From Gammaproteobacteria bacterium (GTDB lineage: Bacteria; Pseudomonadota; Gammaproteobacteria; Pseudomonadales; Pseudohongiellaceae): DNA of 5,946 nt. Positions within the stretch are counted from its first letter, which is position 1. Each line of letters opens with the position of its first letter. The notes under the pieces are model-generated. The model was not told the DNA's origin, searched no databases, and saw only the letters and a program-made list of their open reading frames with translations. Below, piece by piece: positions 1 to 5,364 of the stretch. The stretch spans positions 1-5,946 of the forward strand of contig PWQG01000368.1 in assembly GCA_003556835.1 (NCBI GenBank), read 5' to 3'. The position numbers and the translations under genes were made by a program.

Positions 1-449
1 CGCTGGACACCGCCAAGGCGATTCTGCGGGAGAAGGATCACCATGCAGAGACGCTGGCCAGTATCGAGTTGGCCGAGCGGCTGGCCGGATCCGACCACAT
101 CCCGCCTGCCGACGCCATCGCCCAGCTCGGGCGAGGGTGGGTGGCAGAAGAGGCGCTCGCCATCGCGATTTACTGCGCGCTCGTTGCCCGCGGCTTCAGG
201 CATGGTGTGCTGCTGGCGGTGAACCATGATGGCGACTCGGACTCGACCGGGGCGATCACGGGTAACCTGCTCGGTGCGACGCATGGCGTGAAATCCATTC
301 CTACGGTCTGGCTGGAGTCTCTGGAACTACATGATGTCATCACCGAACTGGCCAATGATCTCTACGCTTGCAAAGACTGGGGCATCGATGAGTCCAACAT
401 GGATGATGAACAGCATGCGCTGCTCTGGCAGAAGTACCCTGGGTTCTAG
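1..449 (+). CDS. ADP-ribosylglycohydrolase family protein, C-terminal part (5' end outside window)
   Basis: The reading frame is open from position 3 to the TAG at 447-449 and gives 148 residues. A TTG at 69 could start a shorter protein, but the frame continues to the window edge and the family is much longer, so this is the 3' part of a larger gene. The diagnostic block is at about residues 72-91 (AVNHDGDSDSTGAITGNLLG). In the DraG/ARH family (PF03747) the GDxDTxGA motif holds metal-binding acidic residues of the binuclear Mg/Mn centre; here these correspond to D78, D80 and S81 (Ser in place of the usual Thr). The N-terminal metal site lies outside the window. Known members remove ADP-ribose from Arg or other acceptors on proteins, or act on small ADP-ribose compounds in the cytoplasm; the substrate here cannot be told. 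The next gene is 296 bp away on the same strand, so co-transcription is uncertain. Family assignment is firm. Confidence 0.9.
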   Translation, partial: LDTAKAILREKDHHAETLASIELAERLAGSDHIPPADAIAQLGRGWVAEEALAIAIYCALVARGFRHGVLLAVNHDGDSDSTGAITGNLLGATHGVKSIPTVWLESLELHDVITELANDLYACKDWGIDESNMDDEQHALLWQKYPGF

Positions 450-541
450 ATCATTCACCGTTCTATCTGGCCATCTCCGATAGCGCTTTCATTCATCACA
501 TGCTGCTGGGGCACTCATTCTGGACGCGATTGTGGTCTTGG

Positions 542-571
542 TTGGAGTCCGGCTTATCCGACATATATATA
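542..571 (+). promoter_or_regulatory. candidate sigma-70-like promoter for the DUF2779 nuclease gene
   Basis: TTGGAG at 542-547 could be a -35 box, with TATATA inside the alternating TA tract (564-572) as the -10 box. The spacer is 16 to 18 bp depending on the register chosen. Transcription would begin near 575-580 and leave a leader of roughly 165-170 nt before the ATG at 746. The TA tract is the most AT-rich spot in the gap. This rests on pattern only; the -35 match is imperfect. Confidence 0.35.
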
Positions 572-736
572 TAAGGAGTCCGCGCGTCTCGCGCTGTCTC
601 AATATTTCACCCTTGATGACGGTAGCGGTAGGTCTGAAGACCCCCGTCCCGAGCGCGAAAGGATCCAGAGTGCCGAAGATGCGGCTCATTGTTTCGCCAG
701 GGGACTTCGGTATCTAAAAGTTCAAACATCGCTGAT

Positions 737-740
737 GGAG
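737..740 (+). promoter_or_regulatory. ribosome binding site that fixes the start of the DUF2779 nuclease gene
   Basis: GGAG at 737-740 lies 5 nt before the ATG at 746. No comparable site precedes the in-frame TTG at 689. The protein read from 746 begins MPPTLSKSRFMSGLQC, matching the usual start of this family (short LSKSRF...G.QC), whereas the 19 residues encoded upstream do not look like part of it. Confidence 0.75.
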
Positions 741-745
741 CCCAG

Positions 746-2218
746 ATGCCCCCAACCTTGAGCAAATCCCGCTTCATGTCCGGTCTCCAGTGTGAGCTGA
801 AGCTCTGGAACGATGCCTACCAAAGGGACCTGGCAACGCCGCCGTCTGTCCAGCAGCAGGCGATTTTTGATGTGGGCTCCGCCGTTGGGAAGACTGCGCA
901 GCAGCGCTGGCCGGGTGGCGTGGAGGTCGGCTACAAGCCCTGGCAGCGACAGCCGGCCATCGCCAAAACACAAAAGCTGATGGATGATCCTGCCGTGCCG
1001 GCCATCTATGAGGCCGCATTCCTGGCCCACAACCTCTATGTCCGGGTCGATATTCTGGCTCGTGTTCCCGATGGCTGGGAACTGATCGAGGTCAAAAGCT
1101 CGACCCGACCGGAGAAGGAGGTGTTCCTGCAGGACCTCTCCGTCCAGTACTGGGTCCTGCAGCAGTTGGGTGTCCCGGTCCGGCAAGCCGGCATCCTGGT
1201 GATTGACAACACCTACGTATACCCAGGCGGGGACTACGATCTCTCCCAGCTGTTCCGGTTTCATGAGGCGACCGAGCACTGCCAGGAGCAAGCGGACTGG
1301 GTGGCCCGGGAAGTCGAGCGGCTGCACGGTGTGCTGGCGCTGGAGGACCCACCCGACATTTCGGTCGGTGACCACTGCTTTCGCCCATACGACTGCCCCT
1401 ACTACGACCACTGTAGCGCGGGCCTGCCGAAGCTGGAGCACCCGATCAGTGACCTCTACCGACTAAGCCTGGCCGGTCGACAAAAATTGGGCGCTCTGGG
1501 GGTCAAAACCATTCCGGACATACCGGATGATTATCCGCTCACTGAGATCCAGTCCCGTATCCGCGAGGCTGTGCGAACCGGCCAGCCGTGGCAGTCTCCC
1601 GAACTCCGGGAGAAGCTGGAGGCAGTCCAATGGCCGCTTTACTATCTGGACTTCGAGGCCTGGTCGCCAGCGCTGCCCCGCTATGCGGGAACCCGACCGT
1701 ATCAGGCGATACCGTTTCAATACTCCCTGCACATCCAGCATGAACCCGGCGGGGCGCCCGAGCACCATGAGTTCCTGCATGAGGAGACGACCGATCCGCG
1801 CCCGGAGCTGATCGAGGCCCTGCTCTCAGTCATTGGTGAATCCGGCAGCATCATCGTCTACTCAGGCTATGAGCGCCGAGTCCTCCAAGAACTGGCCTCT
1901 CAGTTTTCAGATCACGAGTTAGCCCTACAAGCAGTTGCGGCTCGCTTGTGGGACCTGCTGCCGATCATTCAGCAGCACTACTATCACCCTGACTTTCGGG
2001 GGAGTTTCTCAATCAAGTCGGTACTGCCAGCATTGCTGCCGAGGGAAGGGTGGTCAGAGCTGGATATCACCGGCGGGATGAGTGCGGTCATTGAGTATGA
2101 GCGCGCGATCATGGAAAGGGACGATGCTATCCGGGATCATCTCTTCGATGCGCTGCGCGCCTACTGTGCACAAGACACCTTGGCCATGGTGAAGCTGCGT
2201 GAAGCTTTGCTAACATAA
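746..2218 (+). CDS. DUF2779 protein: Cas4-like PD-(D/E)XK domain fused to DEDD-type exonuclease-like domain
   Basis: The protein has 490 residues. The N-terminal half (about 1-230) has the Cas4/RecB-nuclease layout: Cys16, the catalytic-core pattern D102 ... E115-V-K117, a following helix with Q134/Y135, then Cys211, Cys217 and Cys223. One early and three late cysteines is the Fe-S cluster arrangement of Cas4 and AddB-type nucleases. The C-terminal half (about 297-490) is the DUF2779 (PF11074) region and resembles a DnaQ/RNase H-fold DEDD exonuclease: LDFEAW with D302 and E304 as motif I, VYSGYERRVL at 371-380 followed by D403 in the WDLLP segment, a conserved HYYHPDFRGSFSIK block at 411-424, and YCAQDTLAM with D477 as motif III. 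The expected role is cytoplasmic nucleic-acid processing, in repair or defence; no function has been shown to my knowledge and none is claimed. The start at 746 is chosen from the GGAG site and family N-terminus. It ends 48 bp before the histone-like gene. No cas genes or CRISPR repeats are in the window. Confidence 0.88.
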   Translation: MPPTLSKSRFMSGLQCELKLWNDAYQRDLATPPSVQQQAIFDVGSAVGKTAQQRWPGGVEVGYKPWQRQPAIAKTQKLMDDPAVPAIYEAAFLAHNLYVRVDILARVPDGWELIEVKSSTRPEKEVFLQDLSVQYWVLQQLGVPVRQAGILVIDNTYVYPGGDYDLSQLFRFHEATEHCQEQADWVAREVERLHGVLALEDPPDISVGDHCFRPYDCPYYDHCSAGLPKLEHPISDLYRLSLAGRQKLGALGVKTIPDIPDDYPLTEIQSRIREAVRTGQPWQSPELREKLEAVQWPLYYLDFEAWSPALPRYAGTRPYQAIPFQYSLHIQHEPGGAPEHHEFLHEETTDPRPELIEALLSVIGESGSIIVYSGYERRVLQELASQFSDHELALQAVAARLWDLLPIIQQHYYHPDFRGSFSIKSVLPALLPREGWSELDITGGMSAVIEYERAIMERDDAIRDHLFDALRAYCAQDTLAMVKLREALLT

Positions 2219-2266
2219 TAGGGTTGGCGAAAAAATAAGCCCCCTTACTAATCCAGAGAGTTGATG

Positions 2267-2821
2267 ATGCAATCCAACGAAGACACGCGCCTCGACCAGC
2301 AGGCCCCTGACGAAGCTTCGGCGACTATGGCTGATGCCGAGCCCAGCAAGCCCGGCCGCCCGAAGGGCTCAAAGAATGTTGGCAAGAAGAAAGCCAGCAA
2401 AAAGAAAGCGGGCAAGAAAAAGGCATCCAAGAAAAAAGCCAGCAAGAAGAAAGCTGGCAAGAAGAAAGCTGGCAAGAAGAAGTCCGGCAAAAAGAAGGCA
2501 AGTAAGAAAACAGTATCCAGAAGCGCTGTGGCCGAGCCTGGTCTTGGCAAAAAAGCCACGCGCAAGAAAGCCGGCAAGAAGAAGGCAAGCAAAAAGAAGC
2601 GCAGTAAGAAAAAGGCCGCTGCCAGCAGGGCAGGCGGTTCTGACAGCATGGCGCGTTTGATGGCCGCTGTTGAGGAGTTGCGCGAGGCTGTCGTTGAGTT
2701 GGCGCAGTCCAAGGCCAGTGACCAGCAAACTGCGGTCCATGACCTGCGCGAGGCTGCCAAAGCCAAGATTGCCGATCTGGAAGATGCGGCGATGCGCAGC
2801 TTCAAGAGGCTTGGGTTTTAG
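2267..2821 (+). CDS. histone-H1-like, Lys-rich repeat protein (AlgP-like composition)
   Basis: The protein has 184 residues in four parts: an acidic, Gln/Ala-rich head (1-27); an AT-hook-like KPGRPKGSK (28-36, core GRP); Lys-rich repeats in two blocks (39-83 and 94-117) separated by a neutral insert; and a tail (about 126-180) that is acidic/basic alternating and likely a helical coiled coil (LMAAVEELREAVVEL). The repeat unit is five residues, G/S-KKK-A. Such proteins (AlgP of Pseudomonas, chlamydial and other bacterial H1-like proteins) bind DNA through the basic tail; nucleoid organisation or regulation is the likely role, with the helical tail possibly for self-association. ATG codons at 2264 and 2267 and a TTG at 2261 are in frame; 2267 is preferred because AGAGAG (2255-2260) then lies 6 nt upstream. 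It is only 48 bp after the nuclease gene and may share its transcript. A hairpin follows the stop. Confidence 0.85.
   Translation: MQSNEDTRLDQQAPDEASATMADAEPSKPGRPKGSKNVGKKKASKKKAGKKKASKKKASKKKAGKKKAGKKKSGKKKASKKTVSRSAVAEPGLGKKATRKKAGKKKASKKKRSKKKAAASRAGGSDSMARLMAAVEELREAVVELAQSKASDQQTAVHDLREAAKAKIADLEDAAMRSFKRLGF
2381..2515 (+). repeat. tandem 15-bp repeat encoding nine G/S-KKK-A/S units
   Basis: Nine consecutive five-codon units encode GKKKA, SKKKA, GKKKA, SKKKA, SKKKA, GKKKA, GKKKS, GKKKA and the degenerate SKKTV. At DNA level the copies alternate AAG and AAA for Lys, so they are near-identical but not exact. Such tracts can gain or lose whole units without shifting frame. Confidence 0.9.
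2546..2617 (+). repeat. second block of Lys-rich 15-bp repeats, degenerate
   Basis: This block encodes residues 94-117 of the histone-like protein (GKKATRKKAGKKKASKKKRSKKKA). It keeps the five-residue rhythm of the first block, with Arg and Thr substitutions in places. It is separated from the first block by ten neutral residues (about 84-93). Confidence 0.75.
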
Positions 2822-2832
2822 GATCGGTTGAG

Positions 2833-2868
2833 GGTTCTGGCGGGTGCCCCAGTCCGCCCGCCAGGACC
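2833..2868. terminator. 12-bp hairpin between convergent genes, likely bidirectional terminator
   Basis: GGTTCTGGCGGG (2833-2844) pairs with CCCGCCAGGACC (2857-2868) over 12 bp with one T-G wobble and a 12-nt loop. It lies 12 bp after the stop of the histone-like gene and 27 bp after the stop of the opposing MerR-methyltransferase gene. Neither side has a run of Ts, so it is not a textbook intrinsic terminator; it could slow polymerase or protect mRNA 3' ends from both directions. Confidence 0.6.
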
Positions 2869-2894
2869 TATTGAAGTGCAGGCTCGGATGCGAT

Positions 2895-4064
2895 TCAGTC
2901 GCGAATCAGAACGAACATCTCATAGCCAAACTGGCCCTTGCCCTGCTGGTAGACGTCCAGTTCCCTTTGCAGGTCTTCGACCACACGCTTCTCTGTAATC
3001 AGCTCCTGCACCTGCTTGAGCCGAGCTGCCAGTGGCAGATAATAGGTGTCCAGCGCCGCCTGCCCCATGTCGAGATGCGAATGCACCGTGTAGCCGGCAC
3101 GCTCAGCTTGCTTCAGGCGTTTCTCCACGGTGGCCATAGCAGGGTACTCCGAGGCCCAGAATGTCTGCACGTCTTCACTCGGCTGACTGGCCCGCCAAAC
3201 CATGTCGGACAACACCAGACAACCGCCCGGCCTGAGCAGTGGGCGCCATGAACTGAGGGCCCGCTTGACGCCGATAATGTAGGCACTGCCTTCTGCCCAG
3301 ATGGCGTCGAATACACTCTCCACCTCCGAGAGTCTGGCCATGTCAAGACAGAGCGTGTCAATGCGATCAGTCACGCCGGCTGCAATCGCTCGTCCACGCA
3401 CGCGAGCCAGGGCGCTCTCGTCAGTGTCCAGGGCAGTCACTCGGGCGCTGGAGTGCTGAGCAAGCAACATTGTCGCGATACCGTTACCACAACCCACCTC
3501 CAGGATGCTCTGGGGCTTGATCGGGAGCGAGGCAATGACTTGCTCGGTCACTTTCAGCGAGCCAGGGCCCCAGCACTCAAGTCCGGAGAAGACCTGCATG
3601 AAGCCCTTCATGTAGAGGTCATGATCATTCATGTCTTTCGACAGCAGCGCGATTCGGGATGCTTCGTCACCGGAGAAACCCTGGTTGATCAGCCACTGGC
3701 GATGCACATCAGGCGCCTGTCGTTCGACATGCTCATGCCACTCCTTCAAAGTCCCCTGGCCGAGAAGCGCGGCAAGGAGATTCATTGATTTCGTTTTCTC
3801 ATCAAGCTCCAATCGCAGAGTCTCAAGGCGCTGGCTCAATATCTCACGGTCAATCTTGCCGTCAAGACATGCCTGGCACTCCTTCAGGCTGAGTCCGCTG
3901 GCCTGCAACTGCTGCAGAAGGATCAAGCGTTGCCGGTGGGCGTCGTTGTAGAGCCGGTAGCCATTGGACTGACGGTGTCCCTTTAGGAGTCCAAGTTTCT
4001 CGTAGTACAGCAGCGTCGAGCGCGAGAGTCCCACGCTTCCAGCAAGTTCTGAAATGGTGACCAT
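2895..4064 (-). CDS. MerR-family DNA-binding domain fused to SAM-dependent methyltransferase
   Basis: The protein has 389 residues. Residues 2-70 are a MerR winged helix: ISELAGSVGLSRSTLLYYEKLGLL, then NGYRLYN at 34-40 and the second helical part LILLQQLQASGLSLKECQ. A dimerisation-type helix follows (about 72-103). Residues about 105-180 form a linker; GF.QVFSGLECWGPGS leads into the methyltransferase. Residues about 185-290 are a class I methyltransferase: motif I ILEVGCGNGIA (187-197), acidic residue in ALDTDE (D213), DMA at 241-243, WAEGSAYIIG at 256-265 and LRPGGCLVLSD at 277-287. Known MerR proteins twist promoters with over-long spacers when an effector binds; here the C-terminal domain may be the sensor, an enzyme acting on the toxic or signal molecule, or both. 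The substrate is unknown. ATG at 4064 is preceded by AGGGAG (4072-4077 on plus coordinates) at 7-nt spacing. No target operon adjoins it; self-control is suggested by its own promoter. Confidence 0.9.
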   Translation of the reverse strand: MVTISELAGSVGLSRSTLLYYEKLGLLKGHRQSNGYRLYNDAHRQRLILLQQLQASGLSLKECQACLDGKIDREILSQRLETLRLELDEKTKSMNLLAALLGQGTLKEWHEHVERQAPDVHRQWLINQGFSGDEASRIALLSKDMNDHDLYMKGFMQVFSGLECWGPGSLKVTEQVIASLPIKPQSILEVGCGNGIATMLLAQHSSARVTALDTDESALARVRGRAIAAGVTDRIDTLCLDMARLSEVESVFDAIWAEGSAYIIGVKRALSSWRPLLRPGGCLVLSDMVWRASQPSEDVQTFWASEYPAMATVEKRLKQAERAGYTVHSHLDMGQAALDTYYLPLAARLKQVQELITEKRVVEDLQRELDVYQQGKGQFGYEMFVLIRD

Positions 4065-4103
4065 TGTTCCGCTCCCTGAGATTGAAGCTCCAAGACAGTC
4101 GGC

Positions 4104-4134
4104 ATCCTAAACTGTGAAGCTGTAGACAGGTCAA
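4104..4134 (-). promoter_or_regulatory. MerR-type promoter with 19-bp spacer and imperfect operator dyad
   Basis: Reading the minus strand, TTGACC (4129-4134) is followed by exactly 19 bp and then TAGGAT (4104-4109). A 19-20 bp spacer with good -35 and -10 boxes is the hallmark of promoters activated by MerR-family regulators. The spacer carries an inverted repeat CTGT-N10-ACAG (4112-4129) that sits close to its centre. The predicted start is near 4097, giving a leader of about 33 nt to the ATG at 4064. The likely binder is the encoded MerR fusion protein itself. Confidence 0.7.
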
Positions 4135-4286
4135 GCGAATGTCGGCAAATTCAGACCGCACACGATCGTCTGATGCTAGATGTTTTCAGGCCGCATTCGA
4201 GGTTCCGGGTCGACTCCGCCAAGCACCAAAGTGCCTGAATATTGCTAATCTAGAGCCAACTTCGATCCGTCGTCGGGAACCGCATC

Positions 4287-4919
4287 ATGGCCAATCAGCG
4301 TCGATCTTCATCCGCGAAAACCGTGTTCCGCTTCCGGATTGAGCTCGCAGAGTCTCCTGTCCCCATCTGGCGCCTGATCGATGTGCCAGAGAATTACACG
4401 TTCTGGGACTTGCATGTCGCCATCCAGGACAGCATGGGCTGGCTGGATTGTCATCTGCATGAGTTCCGCGCCATCCGGCCAAAATCCAGGCTGCGCAAGC
4501 CGGTCGGCTTGCCCCATGATGAGGAAATGCTGGACGAGGTCCTGCCGGGCTGGCAGGTCGCCTTGGCACAGTTCTTCCAGAAACCTGGCGATACGATGGA
4601 ATACCTCTATGACTTTGGTGACAGCTGGACGCATGAGGTCATGCTGGTCGGCCTGGTCCTTGCTGAGCCCGAGCGCCGTTATCCCGCCTGCATAGACGGT
4701 GCCGGGGCATGCCCGCCGGAGGATTGTGGCGGTGTCTGGGGCTATCAGCGGTTGCTGGAAGTCATCAAAGATGAGCAGGACGAGGAGTACGAGGAGCTTG
4801 TCAGCTGGCTGCGTGGCGCAAGACCCGACAACTGGCCCTTCGACCCGAAGCGATTTGATAGTCACTCAGTTCGATTCGATGCGCCAAAGAAGCGGTTGCG
4901 GATGGCGTTGGAAGGCTGA
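4287..4919 (+). CDS. plasmid pRiA4b ORF-3-like family protein (PF07929)
   Basis: The protein has 210 residues, close to a single full domain. Recognisable landmarks are the start of the domain VFRFRIELAESPVPIWRLIDVP (about 13-34), TFWDLHVAIQDSMGW (38-52) with HLHEF (56-60), YLYDFGDSWTHEV (106-118), and the Cys/Gly segment at 135-153 (C135, C142, PPEDCGG with C147, then WGY). These are the hallmarks of the pRiA4b ORF-3-like family, first noted on an Agrobacterium Ri plasmid and common on mobile DNA. Its biochemical role is not known to me; the conserved cysteines and His may bind a metal, but this is inference. A weak GGGA (4275-4278) lies 8 nt before the ATG. It is divergent from the MerR gene across a 222-bp gap and stands alone, with no transposase beside it. 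Confidence 0.88.
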   Translation: MANQRRSSSAKTVFRFRIELAESPVPIWRLIDVPENYTFWDLHVAIQDSMGWLDCHLHEFRAIRPKSRLRKPVGLPHDEEMLDEVLPGWQVALAQFFQKPGDTMEYLYDFGDSWTHEVMLVGLVLAEPERRYPACIDGAGACPPEDCGGVWGYQRLLEVIKDEQDEEYEELVSWLRGARPDNWPFDPKRFDSHSVRFDAPKKRLRMALEG

Positions 4920-5207
4920 TAATTCGGGCGAGCTGCTACTGGATGATTCGGGTGGAAGGCGACAATGCCATTCGTTCCGTGATTTGATCTGGCGTGTGGT
5001 CGAGTGCCTTTAGGGCCAAAGCCCCTTCCTTGGAGCGTCCGCCAACTAACGGCGACCGGGACTGTGGGGCGGGCGCCGGGAAGCTATATGCACGCAAGCT
5101 GGAGTTGTAGAGGCTCGCGCCCCGGAGGTCGAACTCAGCGAGTGTGGGGCCGTTACTCGGCGAGCTCCCAGAGAGTGGCGAGAAATCGGCTCGGAATACC
5201 ATTTCAG

Positions 5208-5256
5208 CCGCCGAACTCTTTACAAAATGGGCGTTTTGTAAAGAGTTGAGAGGCGG
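5208..5256. repeat. long inverted repeat: perfect 14-bp arms plus 5-bp outer arms
   Basis: AACTCTTTACAAAA (5214-5227) and TTTTGTAAAGAGTT (5234-5247) are perfect reverse complements around a 6-bp centre, TGGGCG. Beyond an asymmetric bulge (1 nt on the left, 4 nt on the right), CCGCC (5208-5212) can pair with GGCGG (5252-5256). The AT-rich inner arms stand out from their GC-rich surroundings. No T run follows on either strand, so it is not an obvious terminator. It may be a protein-binding site, an extruding cruciform, or a mobile-element or recombination site. Confidence 0.85.
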
Positions 5257-5288
5257 GGTGGATAAATTGGTATCCGGCCGCGCACGGC

Positions 5289-5317
5289 AAAAAAGTCGAT
5301 GGGGGCTTCGCCCCCAT
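5289..5317 (-). terminator. intrinsic terminator of the lectin-fold (FGE-like) gene
   Basis: On the minus strand ATGGGGGC pairs with GCCCCCAT (5299-5306 with 5310-5317 on plus coordinates) around a GAA loop, then CGAC and six Ts (5289-5294). The stem lies about 48 bp downstream of the stop codon at 5365-5367. This is a good rho-independent terminator for transcription from the right. Confidence 0.8.
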
Positions 5318-5324
5318 ACCCCCT

Positions 5325-5342
5325 GTCCGGCTGACGCCGGAC
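5325..5342. repeat. GC-rich 7-bp hairpin with 4-nt loop just after the FGE-like gene
   Basis: GTCCGGC (5325-5331) pairs with GCCGGAC (5336-5342); the loop is TGAC on plus and GTCA on minus. It lies 22 bp after the stop codon of the lectin-fold gene. DGR target genes often carry a hairpin/cruciform with a 7-10-bp GC-rich stem and a 4-nt loop shortly after the variable region, and this element has that size and place. It could instead be a second half of the transcription terminator complex. Confidence 0.7.
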
Positions 5343-5364
5343 GCAAAGGGTAAAAGCATAAAGA

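Larger units (their letters stand above)
450..745. other. intergenic region with no convincing gene
   Basis: This gap contains only short overlapping open frames on both strands (for example 489-689 on minus and 532-717 on plus) whose translations are Arg/Ser/Pro-rich and resemble nothing I recognise. It contains an alternating TA tract at 564-572 that may be a -10 region, a short palindrome GGTCTGAAGACC at 631-642, and an inverted pair CCGAAG (673-678) / CTTCGG (705-710) in what would be the leader of the downstream nuclease gene. I see no terminator with a T run after the ADP-ribosylglycohydrolase gene. Confidence 0.5.
4920..5364. other. 445-bp region without a convincing gene; rich in inverted repeats
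   Basis: The largest open frame here (4936-5346 on minus, TTG start) runs straight through two hairpins and the T run of a terminator and has a low-complexity composition, so I do not call it. A short part of it, at about residues 88-109, reads T-L-A-E-F-D-L-R-G-A-S-L-Y-N-S-S-L-R-A-Y-S-F, with Leu/Phe every fifth residue as in pentapeptide-repeat proteins, but only about five units. I looked for a template repeat resembling the end of the neighbouring lectin-fold gene (runs of AAC or GTT) and saw none. The stretch holds the three hairpin structures listed separately. Confidence 0.5.

Noticed and set aside
746..1420. CRISPR-associated Cas4 gene
   Set aside because: The Cas4-like domain is fused to DUF2779, and there are no repeats with spacers or other cas genes in the window.
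722..1441. 239-residue open frame on minus
   Set aside because: It lies entirely opposite the well-supported nuclease gene; its sequence is the antisense shadow of a high-GC coding region.
2248..2805. 185-residue Phe/Leu-rich open frame on minus that looks like a membrane protein
   Set aside because: It is the complement of the Lys-rich repeats (AAG/AAA read as CTT/TTT), so hydrophobicity is an artefact of the opposite strand.
4196..4231. tRNA 3'-end remnant or attachment site (GGTTCCGGGTCGACTCCGCC then GCACCA)
   Set aside because: It resembles a T-arm with two single-base deletions followed by CACCA, but the stem does not pair correctly and no D-arm or anticodon arm is present upstream; chance similarity is more likely.
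4308..4865. 185-residue open frame on minus
   Set aside because: It is opposite the pRiA4b ORF-3-like gene, which has clear family motifs; the antisense frame has none.
4936..5346. 136-residue open frame on minus as a gene
   Set aside because: It begins at a TTG within the hairpin at 5325-5342, has no ribosome binding site I can see, runs through a terminator and the long palindrome, and resembles no family apart from a short five-residue periodicity.
4920..5364. DGR template repeat in the gap next to the variable gene
   Set aside because: I found no stretch with AAC/GTT-rich similarity to the end of the lectin-fold gene on either strand.
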